From Spongiibacter taiwanensis (lineage in GTDB: Bacteria; Pseudomonadota; Gammaproteobacteria; Pseudomonadales; Spongiibacteraceae), in the NCBI RefSeq assembly GCF_023702635.1, contig NZ_CP098455.1:2294001-2358000 (forward strand): a DNA stretch of 64,000 nucleotides. The letters run 5' to 3'. The notes below the pieces were generated by a model. The model did not search any database and was not told the DNA's origin. It worked only from the letters and a program-made list of their open reading frames with translations. Shown piece after piece: positions 9,008-18,181 of this stretch (the first letter of the stretch is position 1; every line of letters starts with the position of its first letter). The translations under genes were made by a program, and so were the position numbers.

Positions 9008-9176
9008 TTAGCCCGTGGGAGGTTTGCAGGGCTTGCCCCGCGCCGCCTCCATCCCGAGTGAGAGGGTCTGGCTGGGAGGGCGAATCTTTACCGGGCGCAT
9101 CTCCGTACCAAAAGCACTCGCTGCGCTCGTGGGGCAGACCCTTTCCCATCCGGCGTCCTCCGTTCCGCGTCTCCCG

Positions 9177-10496
9177 CTATAGTATAAACCGGCTCAAGTC
9201 TTCGTTTTGCGCCAGTTCACCCAATTGCTGCTCCACGTAGCTGGCGTCCACGGTCAGGGTTTGATTGCCGTCGCCCGCATCGTAGGAGATGTCCTCAAGC
9301 AGTCGCTCCATCACCGTGTGCAGGCGGCGGGCGCCGATATTTTCGGTGCGCTCGTTCACTTCCCAGGCGGTTTCGGCAATCCGCCGAATGCCATCCTCGG
9401 CAAACGACACTTGCACACCTTCGGTGCCCAGTAGTGCTTGGTATTGCTCGGTGAGAGACGCCCGGGGCTCAGTCAGAATGCGCTGGAAGTCCTCGGGTGT
9501 GAGAGCGCCCAGCTCTACCCGAATGGGCAGGCGACCCTGCAGCTCGGGGATAAGATCCGAAGGCTTGGACAAATGGAAGGCGCCGGAGGCGATAAACAAA
9601 ATATGGTCGGTTTTGATCATGCCGTGCTTGGTGCTGACGGTGCAGCCTTCGATCAGCGGCAGTAGGTCGCGTTGTACTCCTTCCCGGGAGACGTCGGCGC
9701 CGCCGGTGTCCTGGCGTTTGGCGACCTTGTCGATTTCGTCGATAAACACAATGCCGTTTTGTTCAGCGGCACTCACTGCCTGGGCCTTGAGTTCTTCTTC
9801 GTTGATCAGCTTGGCCGCTTCCTCATCCTGAATTTGCTTGTAGGCGGCCTTGATGGTCATGCGGCGGCTTTTCTTGCGCTCGCCCCCGAGCTTGGAGAAC
9901 ATGCCCTGAAGCTGGTTGGTCATCTCCTCCATGCCGGGCGGTGCCATGATCTCCACGCCTACCGGAGCCTGATTCAGCTCCACATCAATCTCTTTGTCGT
10001 CCAGTTCGCCCTGGCGCAACTTCTTGCGGAAAATCTGCCGGGTGTTGGCGCCCTGGTCAGTATCGGCTTCGCCACCTCTTGCCGGCGGCAGTAGCGCATC
10101 GAGAATCCGCTCCTCCGTGGCATCCTGAGCCCGGTGGGCGACCTGCTCCATGGCCTGCTCCCGGTGCAGCTTGATCGACACGTCCACCAGGTCGCGAACA
10201 ATCGACTCCACGTCCCGGCCAACATAGCCAACCTCAGTGAATTTCGTCGCCTCCACCTTGATAAAAGGGGCTTTGGCAAGCTTGGCCAGGCGCCGGGCAA
10301 TCTCGGTTTTGCCGACCCCGGTGGGGCCAATCATCAGGATATTCTTCGGGGTAATCTCACTGCGCAGGCTGTCATCGAGTTGCATCCGCCGCCAGCGGTT
10401 GCGCAGGGCGATGGCGACCGCGCGTTTGGCATCCTGTTGGCCGACGATGTGTTTATCCAGTTCGTGAACGATTTCACGGGGTGTCATATTTGACAT
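9177..10496 (-). CDS. hslU: HslU, ATPase subunit of the HslVU protease
   Basis: AAA+ unfoldase (439 aa; usual 440-450) that forms hexamers and feeds substrates into HslV. Walker A GPTGVGKT is at residues 57-64, Walker B in [11 protein letters not shown], and the I-domain lies between them (about 110-235). The C-terminus ends NEDLSRFIL, the conserved tail that docks into HslV. The start [10 protein letters not shown] matches the family. It follows hslV by 26 bp and is surely cotranscribed with it. The tail of this gene faces the MITE-like element across about 170 bp without a gene. Confidence 0.97.
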   Translation of the reverse strand: MSNMTPREIVHELDKHIVGQQDAKRAVAIALRNRWRRMQLDDSLRSEITPKNILMIGPTGVGKTEIARRLAKLAKAPFIKVEATKFTEVGYVGRDVESIVRDLVDVSIKLHREQAMEQVAHRAQDATEERILDALLPPARGGEADTDQGANTRQIFRKKLRQGELDDKEIDVELNQAPVGVEIMAPPGMEEMTNQLQGMFSKLGGERKKSRRMTIKAAYKQIQDEEAAKLINEEELKAQAVSAAEQNGIVFIDEIDKVAKRQDTGGADVSREGVQRDLLPLIEGCTVSTKHGMIKTDHILFIASGAFHLSKPSDLIPELQGRLPIRVELGALTPEDFQRILTEPRASLTEQYQALLGTEGVQVSFAEDGIRRIAETAWEVNERTENIGARRLHTVMERLLEDISYDAGDGNQTLTVDASYVEQQLGELAQNEDLSRFIL

Positions 10497-10522
10497 GCTG
10501 ACTCCGGGCTCAGCGCAGGGCG

Positions 10523-11062
10523 CTAGTATTCCAATGATTCAATGGTGCGGTTGTGATTGGTGTAAATGCAGATATCGCCGGCGATGTTCAGGCCTTTCTC
10601 GACAATATCCAGGGCGCTGAGGTCGGTGTTGTCCATCAGTGCTCTGGCGGCGGCGGTGGCAAAACTGCCGCCACTGCCAATGGCAATCATGTTGTCTTCG
10701 GGTTCAATGACATCGCCGTTGCCGCTGATCACCAGGGTGGTTTCCTTGTCGGCCACAATCAGCAGGGCTTCCAGTTGGCGCAGGGAGCGTTCACTGCGCC
10801 AGGCTTTGGCCAGCTCCACCGCCGCCCGGGTCAGTTTGCCCTGGTGTTTGGCCAGTTCCTTTTCAAACAGCTCGAAGAGGGTAAAGGCATCGGCGGTGCC
10901 GCCGGCGAAACCGGCCAGGACGGTGCCGTTGTGCAGGCGCCGAACCTTGCGGGCATTGCCCTTCATCACCGTGTTGCCCATCGTGACCTGGCCGTCGCCG
11001 CCGACCACAACCTGGCCCTGACGACGTACCGAAAGAATAGTGGTGCCGCGAAACTGTTCCAC
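10523..11062 (-). CDS. hslV: HslV, peptidase subunit of the HslVU protease
   Basis: Proteasome-related threonine peptidase, 179 aa. The start is a GTG at 11062 with AAGGAG 6 bases upstream, giving [14 protein letters not shown]: a six-residue propeptide is removed to expose Thr7 as the N-terminal nucleophile. Longer upstream extensions are unlikely because the family starts here. Other family marks are [42 protein letters not shown] and GDICIYTNH. It sits in the conserved order argS, SPOR protein, hslV, hslU. Confidence 0.96.
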   Translation of the reverse strand: MEQFRGTTILSVRRQGQVVVGGDGQVTMGNTVMKGNARKVRRLHNGTVLAGFAGGTADAFTLFELFEKELAKHQGKLTRAAVELAKAWRSERSLRQLEALLIVADKETTLVISGNGDVIEPEDNMIAIGSGGSFATAAARALMDNTDLSALDIVEKGLNIAGDICIYTNHNRTIESLEY

Positions 11063-11286
11063 GCGGGACTCCTTTTTAACTCTGAGGTGGGACTGCCGGG
11101 GCAGTGTGTCGATCAGGAAGATGGAGGCGGGTTGCCCGGATTTCAAGGCGGGTAATGGAAATTGCGCCGATGGGGTTCTGCCTTACTGAGACAAATGCGG
11201 CAGAGCTAGCACAAGGCTAGGGCACAAACCTTATGTGAAGCGGGGTTACGGTTCTGTGGCTGCTGACCGGCGCGAGCCGGTATTTT

Positions 11287-11895
11287 TCAGGGCGTTTTCT
11301 GCCTCACCACCAGGGTATCGATGCTCTCGCCAATCAGCTTTGCCCGGGCATCAGACAGGGTGTTGTGGGAGGTGAATGGGCCCACGTAAACCCGGTGCCA
11401 GCGGTCGCCGTTGGCCTCCACGGACTCCACTTTGGCATCCAGGCCCAGCAACAGAATCTGCGCCCGGCGGCGGTCGGCATCGGCGCCATTGCGGAAGGAG
11501 CCAGCCTGGAGAATGTACTTCTCACCGGTAGGGATGGCGGGCTCGGGTTGAGTCGTCTTGGGTTTGGTTTCGGGCTCGGTCACCGGCTTGGTGCTGGCAA
11601 CGGCTTTGGCGGCGCTGGTTTCATCCGGCACGATCACTTCGCGCTCGGGCAGCAGGGTGAAGAAATCAAACTTGGTGCCGGTGGTGGTGGGTTTTTCTTC
11701 CGGCTTCTTTTTCTCAGCTGCGGCTTGCTGGGGCGCTGCGGCGGGGGCATCGCCGCCCTTATTGCTCAACTGGAAAACCAATACCGAACAGATCACACCG
11801 GCAATAAAGCCGGTGCCCAGCAGTACCGACGCCGGTACGCCTTGTTTTTGCGGTGCCCGGGTGGCGCCGCGGCTGGTACGTTTCCCTGTTGCCAT
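11287..11895 (-). CDS. FtsN-like SPOR-domain cell division protein
   Basis: 202-aa bitopic membrane protein. It has a short basic cytoplasmic end, one transmembrane helix (about residues 22-43, SVLLGTGFIAGVICSVLVF), a Pro/Lys/Thr/Ala-rich periplasmic linker and a C-terminal SPOR domain (about 125-200, starting KYILQAGSFRNGADADRR) that binds denuded peptidoglycan at the septum. A conserved FDFFTLLPEREV segment sits just before the linker's end. It starts 3 bases after the argS stop. The position between argS and hslV is typical of FtsN-type proteins in Pseudomonas-like genomes. A GC-rich hairpin (11266-11281) follows the stop. Confidence 0.85.
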   Translation of the reverse strand: MATGKRTSRGATRAPQKQGVPASVLLGTGFIAGVICSVLVFQLSNKGGDAPAAAPQQAAAEKKKPEEKPTTTGTKFDFFTLLPEREVIVPDETSAAKAVASTKPVTEPETKPKTTQPEPAIPTGEKYILQAGSFRNGADADRRRAQILLLGLDAKVESVEANGDRWHRVYVGPFTSHNTLSDARAKLIGESIDTLVVRQKTP

Positions 11896-11898
11896 GCT

Positions 11899-13653
11899 TT
11901 ACATTTCCTCTGGTGCGGTCACGCCCAGCAAGTGCAATCCGTTGCGCAGTACCTGTTGTACTGCCACCGACAGCGCGAGGCGGGCGTCCCGCAGTTGACT
12001 GTCTTCACCCAGCATTTTGTGGGCGTTGTAGTAGGTGTGGAAATCACCCGCCAGCTCACGCAAGTAGTGGGCCAGCGTGTGCGGCTCGAACTGCTCGGCT
12101 GACCCGCTTAGGACTTCGGGGTAGCGGCTGAGTTTCACCAGCAGCGCCTTTTCGGCGTCCTCGGTGAGCAGCGGCAGCTGCGCCAGGCCGCTCTCGCGGG
12201 TCCAGGCCTCGCCGGACTCGGCCAGCTTGCGCAGAATGCTGGCCACCCGGGCGTGGGCGTACTGAATGTAGTAAACCGGGTTGTCCTTGCTTTCGGATTT
12301 GGCCAATTCCAGGTCAAAGTCAGTGGCCTGGTCTGCCTTGCGCATAATGTAGAAGAAGCGCGCCGCATCGTTGCCCACATCGTCACGCAATTCGCGCAGT
12401 GTAACAAAGGAGCCAGAGCGGGTGGACATCTGAACCTGCTGATCGCCCCGGAACAGTGACACAAATTGAACCAGTCGCACCACGAGCCGCTCGGGGTCAA
12501 TATTCAGCGCCTGCAGGGCCGCCTTTACCCGGGCGATGTAGCCGTGATGGTCGGCGCCCCAGATATTGATGACGGTGTCGAAGCCGCGCTGAAATTTGTT
12601 CAGGTGGTAGGCAATGTCTGAGGCGAAGTAGGTGCACTGGCCGTTCTCCCGCTTTACCACCCGGTCCTTGTCGTCACCAAACTGGGTAGACAGAAACCAC
12701 AATGCGCCGTCGCGCTCCTCGATGTAGCCGTTGGCCTGAAGTTGGGCAATGGCCTGCTCGACCTGATCGGGGGATTGGGTGAGGCTGCGCTCGGAGAACC
12801 ACTCCTGGTAGCTGACGCCGAATTCCGCCAGATCCTGGCGAATATCGCCGAGGATGGCGTTGAGACCTTTCTCGAAGACGATTTGATAATCGTCGCCCAG
12901 CAGTTGCTTGGCTTGATTGATCAGCCCGTCGATATGCTTTTCTTTGTCGCCTTCCGGTGCATCAGCGCAGACGCCGGCGAACACCTCGGCGGCGCTGCGA
13001 CGCAGTTTGTCGCCCTCGGCGGCCAGCACTTCGCGGCCGTAGTCGGCAATGTAGTTGCCCTGGTAGCCATTGCTGGGGAAGGTGATCTGCTCACCGCAGG
13101 CTTGCAGGTAGCGCAGCCAGACGCTGGTGCCGAGAATATCCATCTGCCGGCCAGCGTCGTTGACATAATACTCCCGCCAGACGTCGTACCCAGCGGCCTC
13201 GAGCATATCCGCTACGCAGGCGCCGTAAGCCGCGCCGCGACCGTGACCAACATGCAGCGGGCCGGTGGGGTTGGCGGACACAAACTCGACCTGCACTTTT
13301 TTGCCGTTGGCGCTTTGGCGGCCAAAGTTGTCACCCTGGGCAAAGATGTCGTGGACCACCCGGTAGGCGCTGGCCTCATTCATGAAGAAGTTGATAAAGC
13401 CGGGGCCGGCGATTTCCACCTTCACCACCGTATCGTCAGCGGGCAATGCGTCGATAATTTGTTGGGCGATGGCGCGAGGGTTGCTGCGCAGGGGCTTGGC
13501 AAGGGTCATGGCCACGTTGCTGGCGAAATCGCCGTGGGCCTTGTCTCGAGTGCGCTCGACCTGGATGTTCAGCGGCAAATCCGCTGGCCAGTCTTGGGAA
13601 GTGCGCAGGTTCTGCACGGCCTGGTTGATAAGGTCGGCGACGGTGTCTTTCAT
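11899..13653 (-). CDS. argS: arginyl-tRNA synthetase
   Basis: Class I aminoacyl-tRNA synthetase (584 aa; E. coli 577). The Arg-specific N-terminal additional domain covers about residues 1-115. The HIGH-type motif is HVGH at 134-137, in [18 protein letters not shown] canonical KMSKS is replaced by MSTRSG ([11 protein letters not shown]), as in many ArgS enzymes. The C-terminal DALR helical bundle ends [10 protein letters not shown]. The roughly 305-bp gap upstream (13654-13958) holds its promoter region and a dyad TGCACCCAA/TTGGGTGCA near 13767-13811; I see no gene there. Confidence 0.97.
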   Translation of the reverse strand: MKDTVADLINQAVQNLRTSQDWPADLPLNIQVERTRDKAHGDFASNVAMTLAKPLRSNPRAIAQQIIDALPADDTVVKVEIAGPGFINFFMNEASAYRVVHDIFAQGDNFGRQSANGKKVQVEFVSANPTGPLHVGHGRGAAYGACVADMLEAAGYDVWREYYVNDAGRQMDILGTSVWLRYLQACGEQITFPSNGYQGNYIADYGREVLAAEGDKLRRSAAEVFAGVCADAPEGDKEKHIDGLINQAKQLLGDDYQIVFEKGLNAILGDIRQDLAEFGVSYQEWFSERSLTQSPDQVEQAIAQLQANGYIEERDGALWFLSTQFGDDKDRVVKRENGQCTYFASDIAYHLNKFQRGFDTVINIWGADHHGYIARVKAALQALNIDPERLVVRLVQFVSLFRGDQQVQMSTRSGSFVTLRELRDDVGNDAARFFYIMRKADQATDFDLELAKSESKDNPVYYIQYAHARVASILRKLAESGEAWTRESGLAQLPLLTEDAEKALLVKLSRYPEVLSGSAEQFEPHTLAHYLRELAGDFHTYYNAHKMLGEDSQLRDARLALSVAVQQVLRNGLHLLGVTAPEEM

Positions 13654-13958
13654 GGCTTGCTTGATGCTCTCTTGGATGGGCCGCCTCTGCGTAACGATGC
13701 GGCCGTTGCTGTGCCTGCCGTTTGTGTAAAACGGGGCCGCGTATTATGGCGGGTTAGCTCAAAAAATGCACCCAAGGGTGGTGGGGAGTGTGGCGCTGCA
13801 TTGTTGGGTGCATCTTGCTGGCGTAGCGCTGTGGGTGTTGGGTGGCTTGGGTCGGACGCCTGGTCGGAGACATTTAACGGGAGCCAGGCGGCCGACGCTC
13901 TGCGGGCGCAAAAGCTTGATAAAGCCTGGCTCGCCTAAACGCTTACCTGCTTCCTGCG

Positions 13959-14924
13959 CTACAGCCGTGCCTTAAACGTCGCCTTCGCGATCTCATACTG
14001 GGTTATCCAGTCGGCGATCAATTCGGCGGTGGGGCGAATTTCTTTGACGACGCCCACGCCCTGACCGCAGCCCCAGATATCTTTCCAGGTATTGAAGCTC
14101 TGGCTCTTCTCGCTGATATCAATGGCTTTATCTTCGTCCCGCTTCAAGTTCTTCGGGTCCAGTCCCGCCCGGGTAATGGACCCAACTAGAAAATTGGCCG
14201 GCACGCCGCTGAAGGCATCGGAGGTGATAATGTCCTTGGCTTCGCTGGCTACTACCATGGCTTTGTATTCGGGCACGGCATTGGCTTCCGGGGTCGCCAG
14301 AAAGGGGGAGCCGATGTAGGCCAGATCGGCGCTGGTGGCCAGCGCGGCCAGTATGTTCTGTCCTGTGGCTATGCAGCCGGACAGCGCAAGCGGGCCGTCC
14401 CACCACTCCCGAATCTCGGAAACTAAGGCGAAAGGGGAGACGTTGCCGGTGTGGCCACCGGCGCCGGCGGCCACGGCAATTAATCCGTCGACCCCACCCT
14501 CAACCGATTTTTTCGCCTGGCGATTGGAAATAATGTCGTTGAAGACCATGCCGCCGTAGCTATGCACCACCTCGCAGATTTGTGGCGCTACGTAGAGGCT
14601 GACAATCACGATGGGGACTTTGTGTTTGGCGATGATCTCCAAATCGCCCATCAAGCGGTCATTGCTGGGGTGGGAAATCTGGTTGATGGCAAAGGGCGCT
14701 GCGGGCTTATCCGGGTTCTCGGCATCGTACTTAGCCAGTTCATCCTTTATGTAGGTAATCCATTCGTCCAGCTGGCTTTGGGGTCGAGCGTTCAGTGCGG
14801 GGATAGAGCCAATCATCCCGGCCTTGCATTGCTCCACCACTAACTGGGGTGTTGAGGCGATAAACATTGGCGCCGCCATCGCGGGCAGGCGCAGGTTTTT
14901 GGTGATAAATTCGGGCAGTGACAT
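13959..14924 (-). CDS. nitronate monooxygenase family protein
   Basis: FMN-dependent TIM-barrel protein of the 2-nitropropane dioxygenase/nitronate monooxygenase family, 321 aa. Marks are the N-terminal LPAMAAPMFIAS, the central AAGAGGHTGN phosphate-binding loop with its His, and GGIA-like LSGCIATGQNILAALATSADLAYIGSPFLAT. Family members oxidise alkyl nitronates; others act as enoyl reductases or as partners of fatty acid or steroid catabolism. It follows the acyl-CoA dehydrogenase gene by 15 bases and has a strong ribosome site (GGAGG), so the two form an operon. An acyl-CoA-linked role is inferred from that pairing. Confidence 0.85.
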   Translation of the reverse strand: MSLPEFITKNLRLPAMAAPMFIASTPQLVVEQCKAGMIGSIPALNARPQSQLDEWITYIKDELAKYDAENPDKPAAPFAINQISHPSNDRLMGDLEIIAKHKVPIVIVSLYVAPQICEVVHSYGGMVFNDIISNRQAKKSVEGGVDGLIAVAAGAGGHTGNVSPFALVSEIREWWDGPLALSGCIATGQNILAALATSADLAYIGSPFLATPEANAVPEYKAMVVASEAKDIITSDAFSGVPANFLVGSITRAGLDPKNLKRDEDKAIDISEKSQSFNTWKDIWGCGQGVGVVKEIRPTAELIADWITQYEIAKATFKARL

Positions 14925-14939
14925 GGTTTTTCCTCCGCC

Positions 14940-16076
14940 TTAGATTGAACGACTGATCAGGTCTTTCATGATTTCTGAAGTGCCGCCGTAAATGCGCATC
15001 ACCCGAGCGTCCCGCCACAGACGAGCGATTTCATATTCTTCGATGTACCCGTAGCCACCAAACATTTGCAGGCAGTCATCCACCACCTTGCAGCGCAGCT
15101 CGCTGTGCCAGAGCTTGGCGGCTGCCGCTTCATCGGTGGTGAGGCGCTTTTCGACCAGCGCTTCAATACAGGCGTCCAGGTGAGCCCAGCCGACCTGCAA
15201 TTGCGCTTTCAGGTTCGCCAGCACGAACTTGGTGTTTTGAAAGTCGAACACCGCTTTGCCAAACGCGCGACGCTCTTTCACATAACCCACCGCAATATCG
15301 TAGGCATGCTGGGCGGCGGCCTGGCAGGAAATGGCGATGGACAAGCGCTCCTGGGGTAGCTCCTTCATCATGTAAATAAAGCCGTCGCCCTGTTTGCCGA
15401 GCATGTTTTCGGCGGGAATAAACAGGTCTTCAAAGAACAGCTCGGCGGTATCAGAAGAGCGGTTGCCCACCTTGTCCAGCTTGCGGCCTTTGATAAAGCC
15501 CTTTTGGTCGCAGCCGGTGACAAACAGGGAGATCGCCTTGGCACCGCTGTCGTCACCCACCCGGGCGGCAATTACAGCCACGTCGGCATTGATGCCGTTG
15601 GTGATAAAGGTCTTGGAACCGTTTAGCACGAAGCCGCCTTCTACCGGAGTGGCCTTGGTGCGCACTTCTTTCAAATCGCTACCGGTGCTGGGTTCGCTCA
15701 TACAGATGGCGCCGATGGCTCCGCCGGTGGCCATTTTCGGCAGCCATTCCTGCTTCACCTTTTCGCTGCCGTAGTTGTTGATGTAATGGGCGACGATGTC
15801 GTTGTGCACACCAAAGGCGGGACCGGTGGTGCCTGCCATGGCGGTTTCTTCCAGAATGATGGCGTTAAAACGGAAGTCCAGGCCCATGCCGCCGTACTGC
15901 TCCGGGATATCCGGCAGCAACATGCCATTCTCGCCGCAAGCCTGCCAGAATGCCCGGCTGACAATGCCCTCCTGTTCCCATTGCTCAACGTAGGGCACCA
16001 GCTCCTTGGCGTACATCTTCTTAACGCTCTCGCGAAACTGCTGGTGTTCTTCGGTGTAAATGGCGCGGTTTAGCAT
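14940..16076 (-). CDS. acyl-CoA dehydrogenase
   Basis: FAD-dependent acyl-CoA dehydrogenase, 378 aa, with the usual three domains: the N-terminal helical domain, the central beta domain (ICMSEPSTGSDL at about 120-131, then FITNG) and the C-terminal helical domain (ERLSIAISCQAAAQHAYDIAVGYVKERRAFGK). The end reads RIYGGTSEIMKDLISRSI, with Gly where medium-chain enzymes have the catalytic Glu, as in subfamilies whose base sits on another helix. The ATG at 16076 (GAGG upstream) is preferred over longer in-frame extensions. First gene of a two-gene operon divergent from the LysR regulator; a large shared palindrome lies between them. Confidence 0.93.
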   Translation of the reverse strand: MLNRAIYTEEHQQFRESVKKMYAKELVPYVEQWEQEGIVSRAFWQACGENGMLLPDIPEQYGGMGLDFRFNAIILEETAMAGTTGPAFGVHNDIVAHYINNYGSEKVKQEWLPKMATGGAIGAICMSEPSTGSDLKEVRTKATPVEGGFVLNGSKTFITNGINADVAVIAARVGDDSGAKAISLFVTGCDQKGFIKGRKLDKVGNRSSDTAELFFEDLFIPAENMLGKQGDGFIYMMKELPQERLSIAISCQAAAQHAYDIAVGYVKERRAFGKAVFDFQNTKFVLANLKAQLQVGWAHLDACIEALVEKRLTTDEAAAAKLWHSELRCKVVDDCLQMFGGYGYIEEYEIARLWRDARVMRIYGGTSEIMKDLISRSI

Positions 16077-16172
16077 GTCTTGTCCTCGGCTAGATCGGGT
16101 CTGGGCAGTAAGCGTGGGCCTGTCCGTGTCAGTGGGCAGGCCGCTGATAGCAAAAGACTGCCAAAGCAAAGG

Positions 16173-16218
16173 CATTCCGTCTAATGATATTATTTCAGTA
16201 ATATTCTTTTTTGGAATG
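16173..16218. promoter_or_regulatory. nested palindrome in the LysR/acyl-CoA dehydrogenase divergent region
   Basis: Two perfect dyads share exactly the same centre (16195.5): inner ATATTA-N6-TAATAT (16187-16204) and outer CATTCC-N8-[inner]-N8-GGAATG. The inner dyad fits the T-N11-A pattern of LysR-type recognition sites. It lies 33 bp before the LysR start and 97 bp before the dehydrogenase start, as expected for an autoregulated divergent control region. Binding is inferred. Confidence 0.6.
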
Positions 16219-16250
16219 TCTGTGGTTGTGGTTTTAAAGAGGAGAGCGAG

Positions 16251-17174
16251 GTGAACCCGAGCAAGCTGAAGCACGTGGTGGCGGTAGATCGGTTTGGGTC
16301 GTTTACGGCCGCTGCCAAAGCGGTTTACCTGACCCAGTCGGCCCTGACCAAAAGCGTGGCTGAAATCGAAGCCGAGCTGGGCTTTTCGCTGTTCGAGCGG
16401 CACGCCAAAGGTGTTCACGCGACCACTGAGGGGCGGGCCTTTATCGACCGGGCCGCGCGTATTGTGGCGGATATCGATCAGCTTGCCGCCGATGCCAAGG
16501 CTGGCCGCCAATTGAGCGATTCCCGTCTGCGGGTCGGGGTGTGTCCGCCCTCGCTGGTGTCGCTGCTGAATCTGGCGCTGCCGAAGCTACTGGCAAGCTA
16601 TCCTCGTGTACGAATAGAGCAGACCGCTGGTTGGATTGAGCAGAGCATTCAGCATTTGAACAACCGGGATATTGATCTGCTGGTGGGGCCGGCACCCCAG
16701 TTGCAGCAGCATCCCCAGCTCAAAACCCATTCGCTGGAAGCCTTCGGCATCTGCTTCTTTGTGCGCAAGGACCACCCGCTGTGTCGGCAGCCTGAACTCG
16801 ATATTGCCGACCTGCAGCGTTTTCCAATGGCCCTGGCAGACAAGAGTGTGGCCACCCCAACCTTGATGCGCCAGTTGTTCGGCGCGCCGGAAATACCCGC
16901 CAATCAGCAATTGCACATCATTGGTCACTTTCCCTCTGCCTGCAAAATTGTGGAGGCAACCGATACTGTGGGGACGGTGAGCACCAACTACCGCAAAAAT
17001 CTCGCCTTCCAGCAAAGTTTCACCATCTTGGACATCGATACGGTCGACCCGATTCCGCTGGCCATTGCCCACCATGACAAATGGCTACCGAGCCCGCCAA
17101 TGCTTGCGTTGATTGAGATGCTGATAAACGAGCCCCATTGGGTGGACGCCCTGTCGGGGCGCCTCTGGAAATAG
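16251..17174 (+). CDS. LysR-family transcriptional regulator
   Basis: 307-aa LysR regulator. The winged HTH covers residues 1-60 (KLKHVVAVDRFGSFTAAAKAVYLTQSALTKSVAEIEAELG), followed by the linker helix and a periplasmic-binding-like effector domain (RLRVGVCPPSLVSLLNLALPKLLASYPRV onwards). The GTG start at 16251 is supported by AAAGAGGAG upstream. It is divergent from the acyl-CoA dehydrogenase/nitronate monooxygenase operon and probably controls it through the nested palindrome between them. The effector is unknown, plausibly a CoA thioester or free acid. Confidence 0.92.
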   Translation: MNPSKLKHVVAVDRFGSFTAAAKAVYLTQSALTKSVAEIEAELGFSLFERHAKGVHATTEGRAFIDRAARIVADIDQLAADAKAGRQLSDSRLRVGVCPPSLVSLLNLALPKLLASYPRVRIEQTAGWIEQSIQHLNNRDIDLLVGPAPQLQQHPQLKTHSLEAFGICFFVRKDHPLCRQPELDIADLQRFPMALADKSVATPTLMRQLFGAPEIPANQQLHIIGHFPSACKIVEATDTVGTVSTNYRKNLAFQQSFTILDIDTVDPIPLAIAHHDKWLPSPPMLALIEMLINEPHWVDALSGRLWK

Positions 17175-17207
17175 CGTTCACCATCGAGTTGCCGGTTTGT
17201 CACGTGT

Positions 17208-17280
17208 TGAGCCAGACTCACCTTTATGTTTGATTTTTGCCTTTTTGGCGTTGACAGGGTGAGTCTGGCTCAGCTATTGT
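17208..17280 (+). promoter_or_regulatory. promoter with twin TGAG-N5-CTCA operators
   Basis: A 15-bp perfect inverted repeat (17208-17222 and 17258-17272) consists of two copies of the palindrome TGAG-N5-CTCA, with centres 52 bp (about five helical turns) apart. The second copy fills the 18-bp spacer between a consensus -35 (TTGACA, 17251-17256) and a -10-like TATTGT (17275-17280). A protein bound there would block RNA polymerase. Transcription would start near 17287, ahead of the SDR gene. The same design occurs at 34458-34487. Confidence 0.7.
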
Positions 17281-17333
17281 GGCAAAAAATGGCGCCACCG
17301 TCTCGGCTGCCAGTGTGTAGTGAGAAGATTTTT

Positions 17334-18125
17334 ATGACAGGAACGAATGTGACAAAGAGCCTCGATCAGTCCTCTGTGCTGATTGTTGGCGGTACCTCTG
17401 GTGTCGGTTTGGCAACTGCGATGGAGTTTGCCTCCGCCGGCGCAACCAGAATTACCCTGGTGGGTCGCAGTGTGGAGCGCGGCGAAACCGCCCTCGCCGC
17501 GTTGAAGGGGAAATTTAGCGAACTCCATGCAGAGTTTATCTCAGCGGATGCCAATAACCCGGATGAGGCCATGCGCGTGGTGGCCCAATGTCTTGAGATG
17601 CAGGGTGGGCTCGACGTGCTGGTGAATACCACCTCCGCGGCCTATGTGCCCAAGCTGCTGTTCAATATGGACATTAACGATGTTCCCCAGATTCTTAATC
17701 AACAGGCCTTGGCGCCGCTGTTAATGAGCCGTGCGGCGCTGCCCCACATGCGCGAGCAGAAATTCGGCGTCATTATCAACATCGCCTCCGACGCAGCCAA
17801 AGTGCCAACACCGGGAGAAACGGTGTTAGGTGCAGCGATGGCGGCAATTTGTCTGTTCAGTCGGACCTTGGCGATTGAGGGCAAGCGTGACGGCATCCGG
17901 GTCAACGCGGTCACCCCTTCGCTAATTAATGGCACTACGGTTTATGACCGAGTGATGGATGATCCCTTCAGCGCCAAGCTGTTTGCCAACGCAGCCAAAT
18001 TGGCGAGCCTGGGTGTGGCGGAGCCCGAAGATCTTGCCAGCCTGATTGTTTTTCTGGCGAGTCCTGCGGCGCGCCGCATTACCGGGCAGGCGGTGAGTGT
18101 GAATGGTGGAATCTCTGCGGCTTAG
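17334..18125 (+). CDS. SDR-fold protein lacking the catalytic Tyr and Lys
   Basis: 263-aa short-chain dehydrogenase/reductase fold with a recognisable N-terminal dinucleotide site (GGTSGVG, residues 19-25) and the C-terminal block GIRVNAVTPSLINGTT and GQAVSVNGGIS. The active site is abnormal. Ser152 is present, but the position 13 residues later that should be Tyr is Leu165, and the Lys four further on is Met169. The NNAG structural motif is also changed (NTTSA). A classical oxidoreductase mechanism is therefore unlikely; a binding, regulatory or non-redox role is possible. The ATG at 17334 was chosen because it fits SDR length and lies about 47 bases after the predicted transcription start; a longer frame from 17226 would begin upstream of the promoter. 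Confidence 0.8.
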   Translation: MTGTNVTKSLDQSSVLIVGGTSGVGLATAMEFASAGATRITLVGRSVERGETALAALKGKFSELHAEFISADANNPDEAMRVVAQCLEMQGGLDVLVNTTSAAYVPKLLFNMDINDVPQILNQQALAPLLMSRAALPHMREQKFGVIINIASDAAKVPTPGETVLGAAMAAICLFSRTLAIEGKRDGIRVNAVTPSLINGTTVYDRVMDDPFSAKLFANAAKLASLGVAEPEDLASLIVFLASPAARRITGQAVSVNGGISAA

Positions 18126-18181
18126 CCGCAGACAAGAGCAGCGGATGCTGCGAGAGTGGTTTTCTAGAGTTAATAATAACG

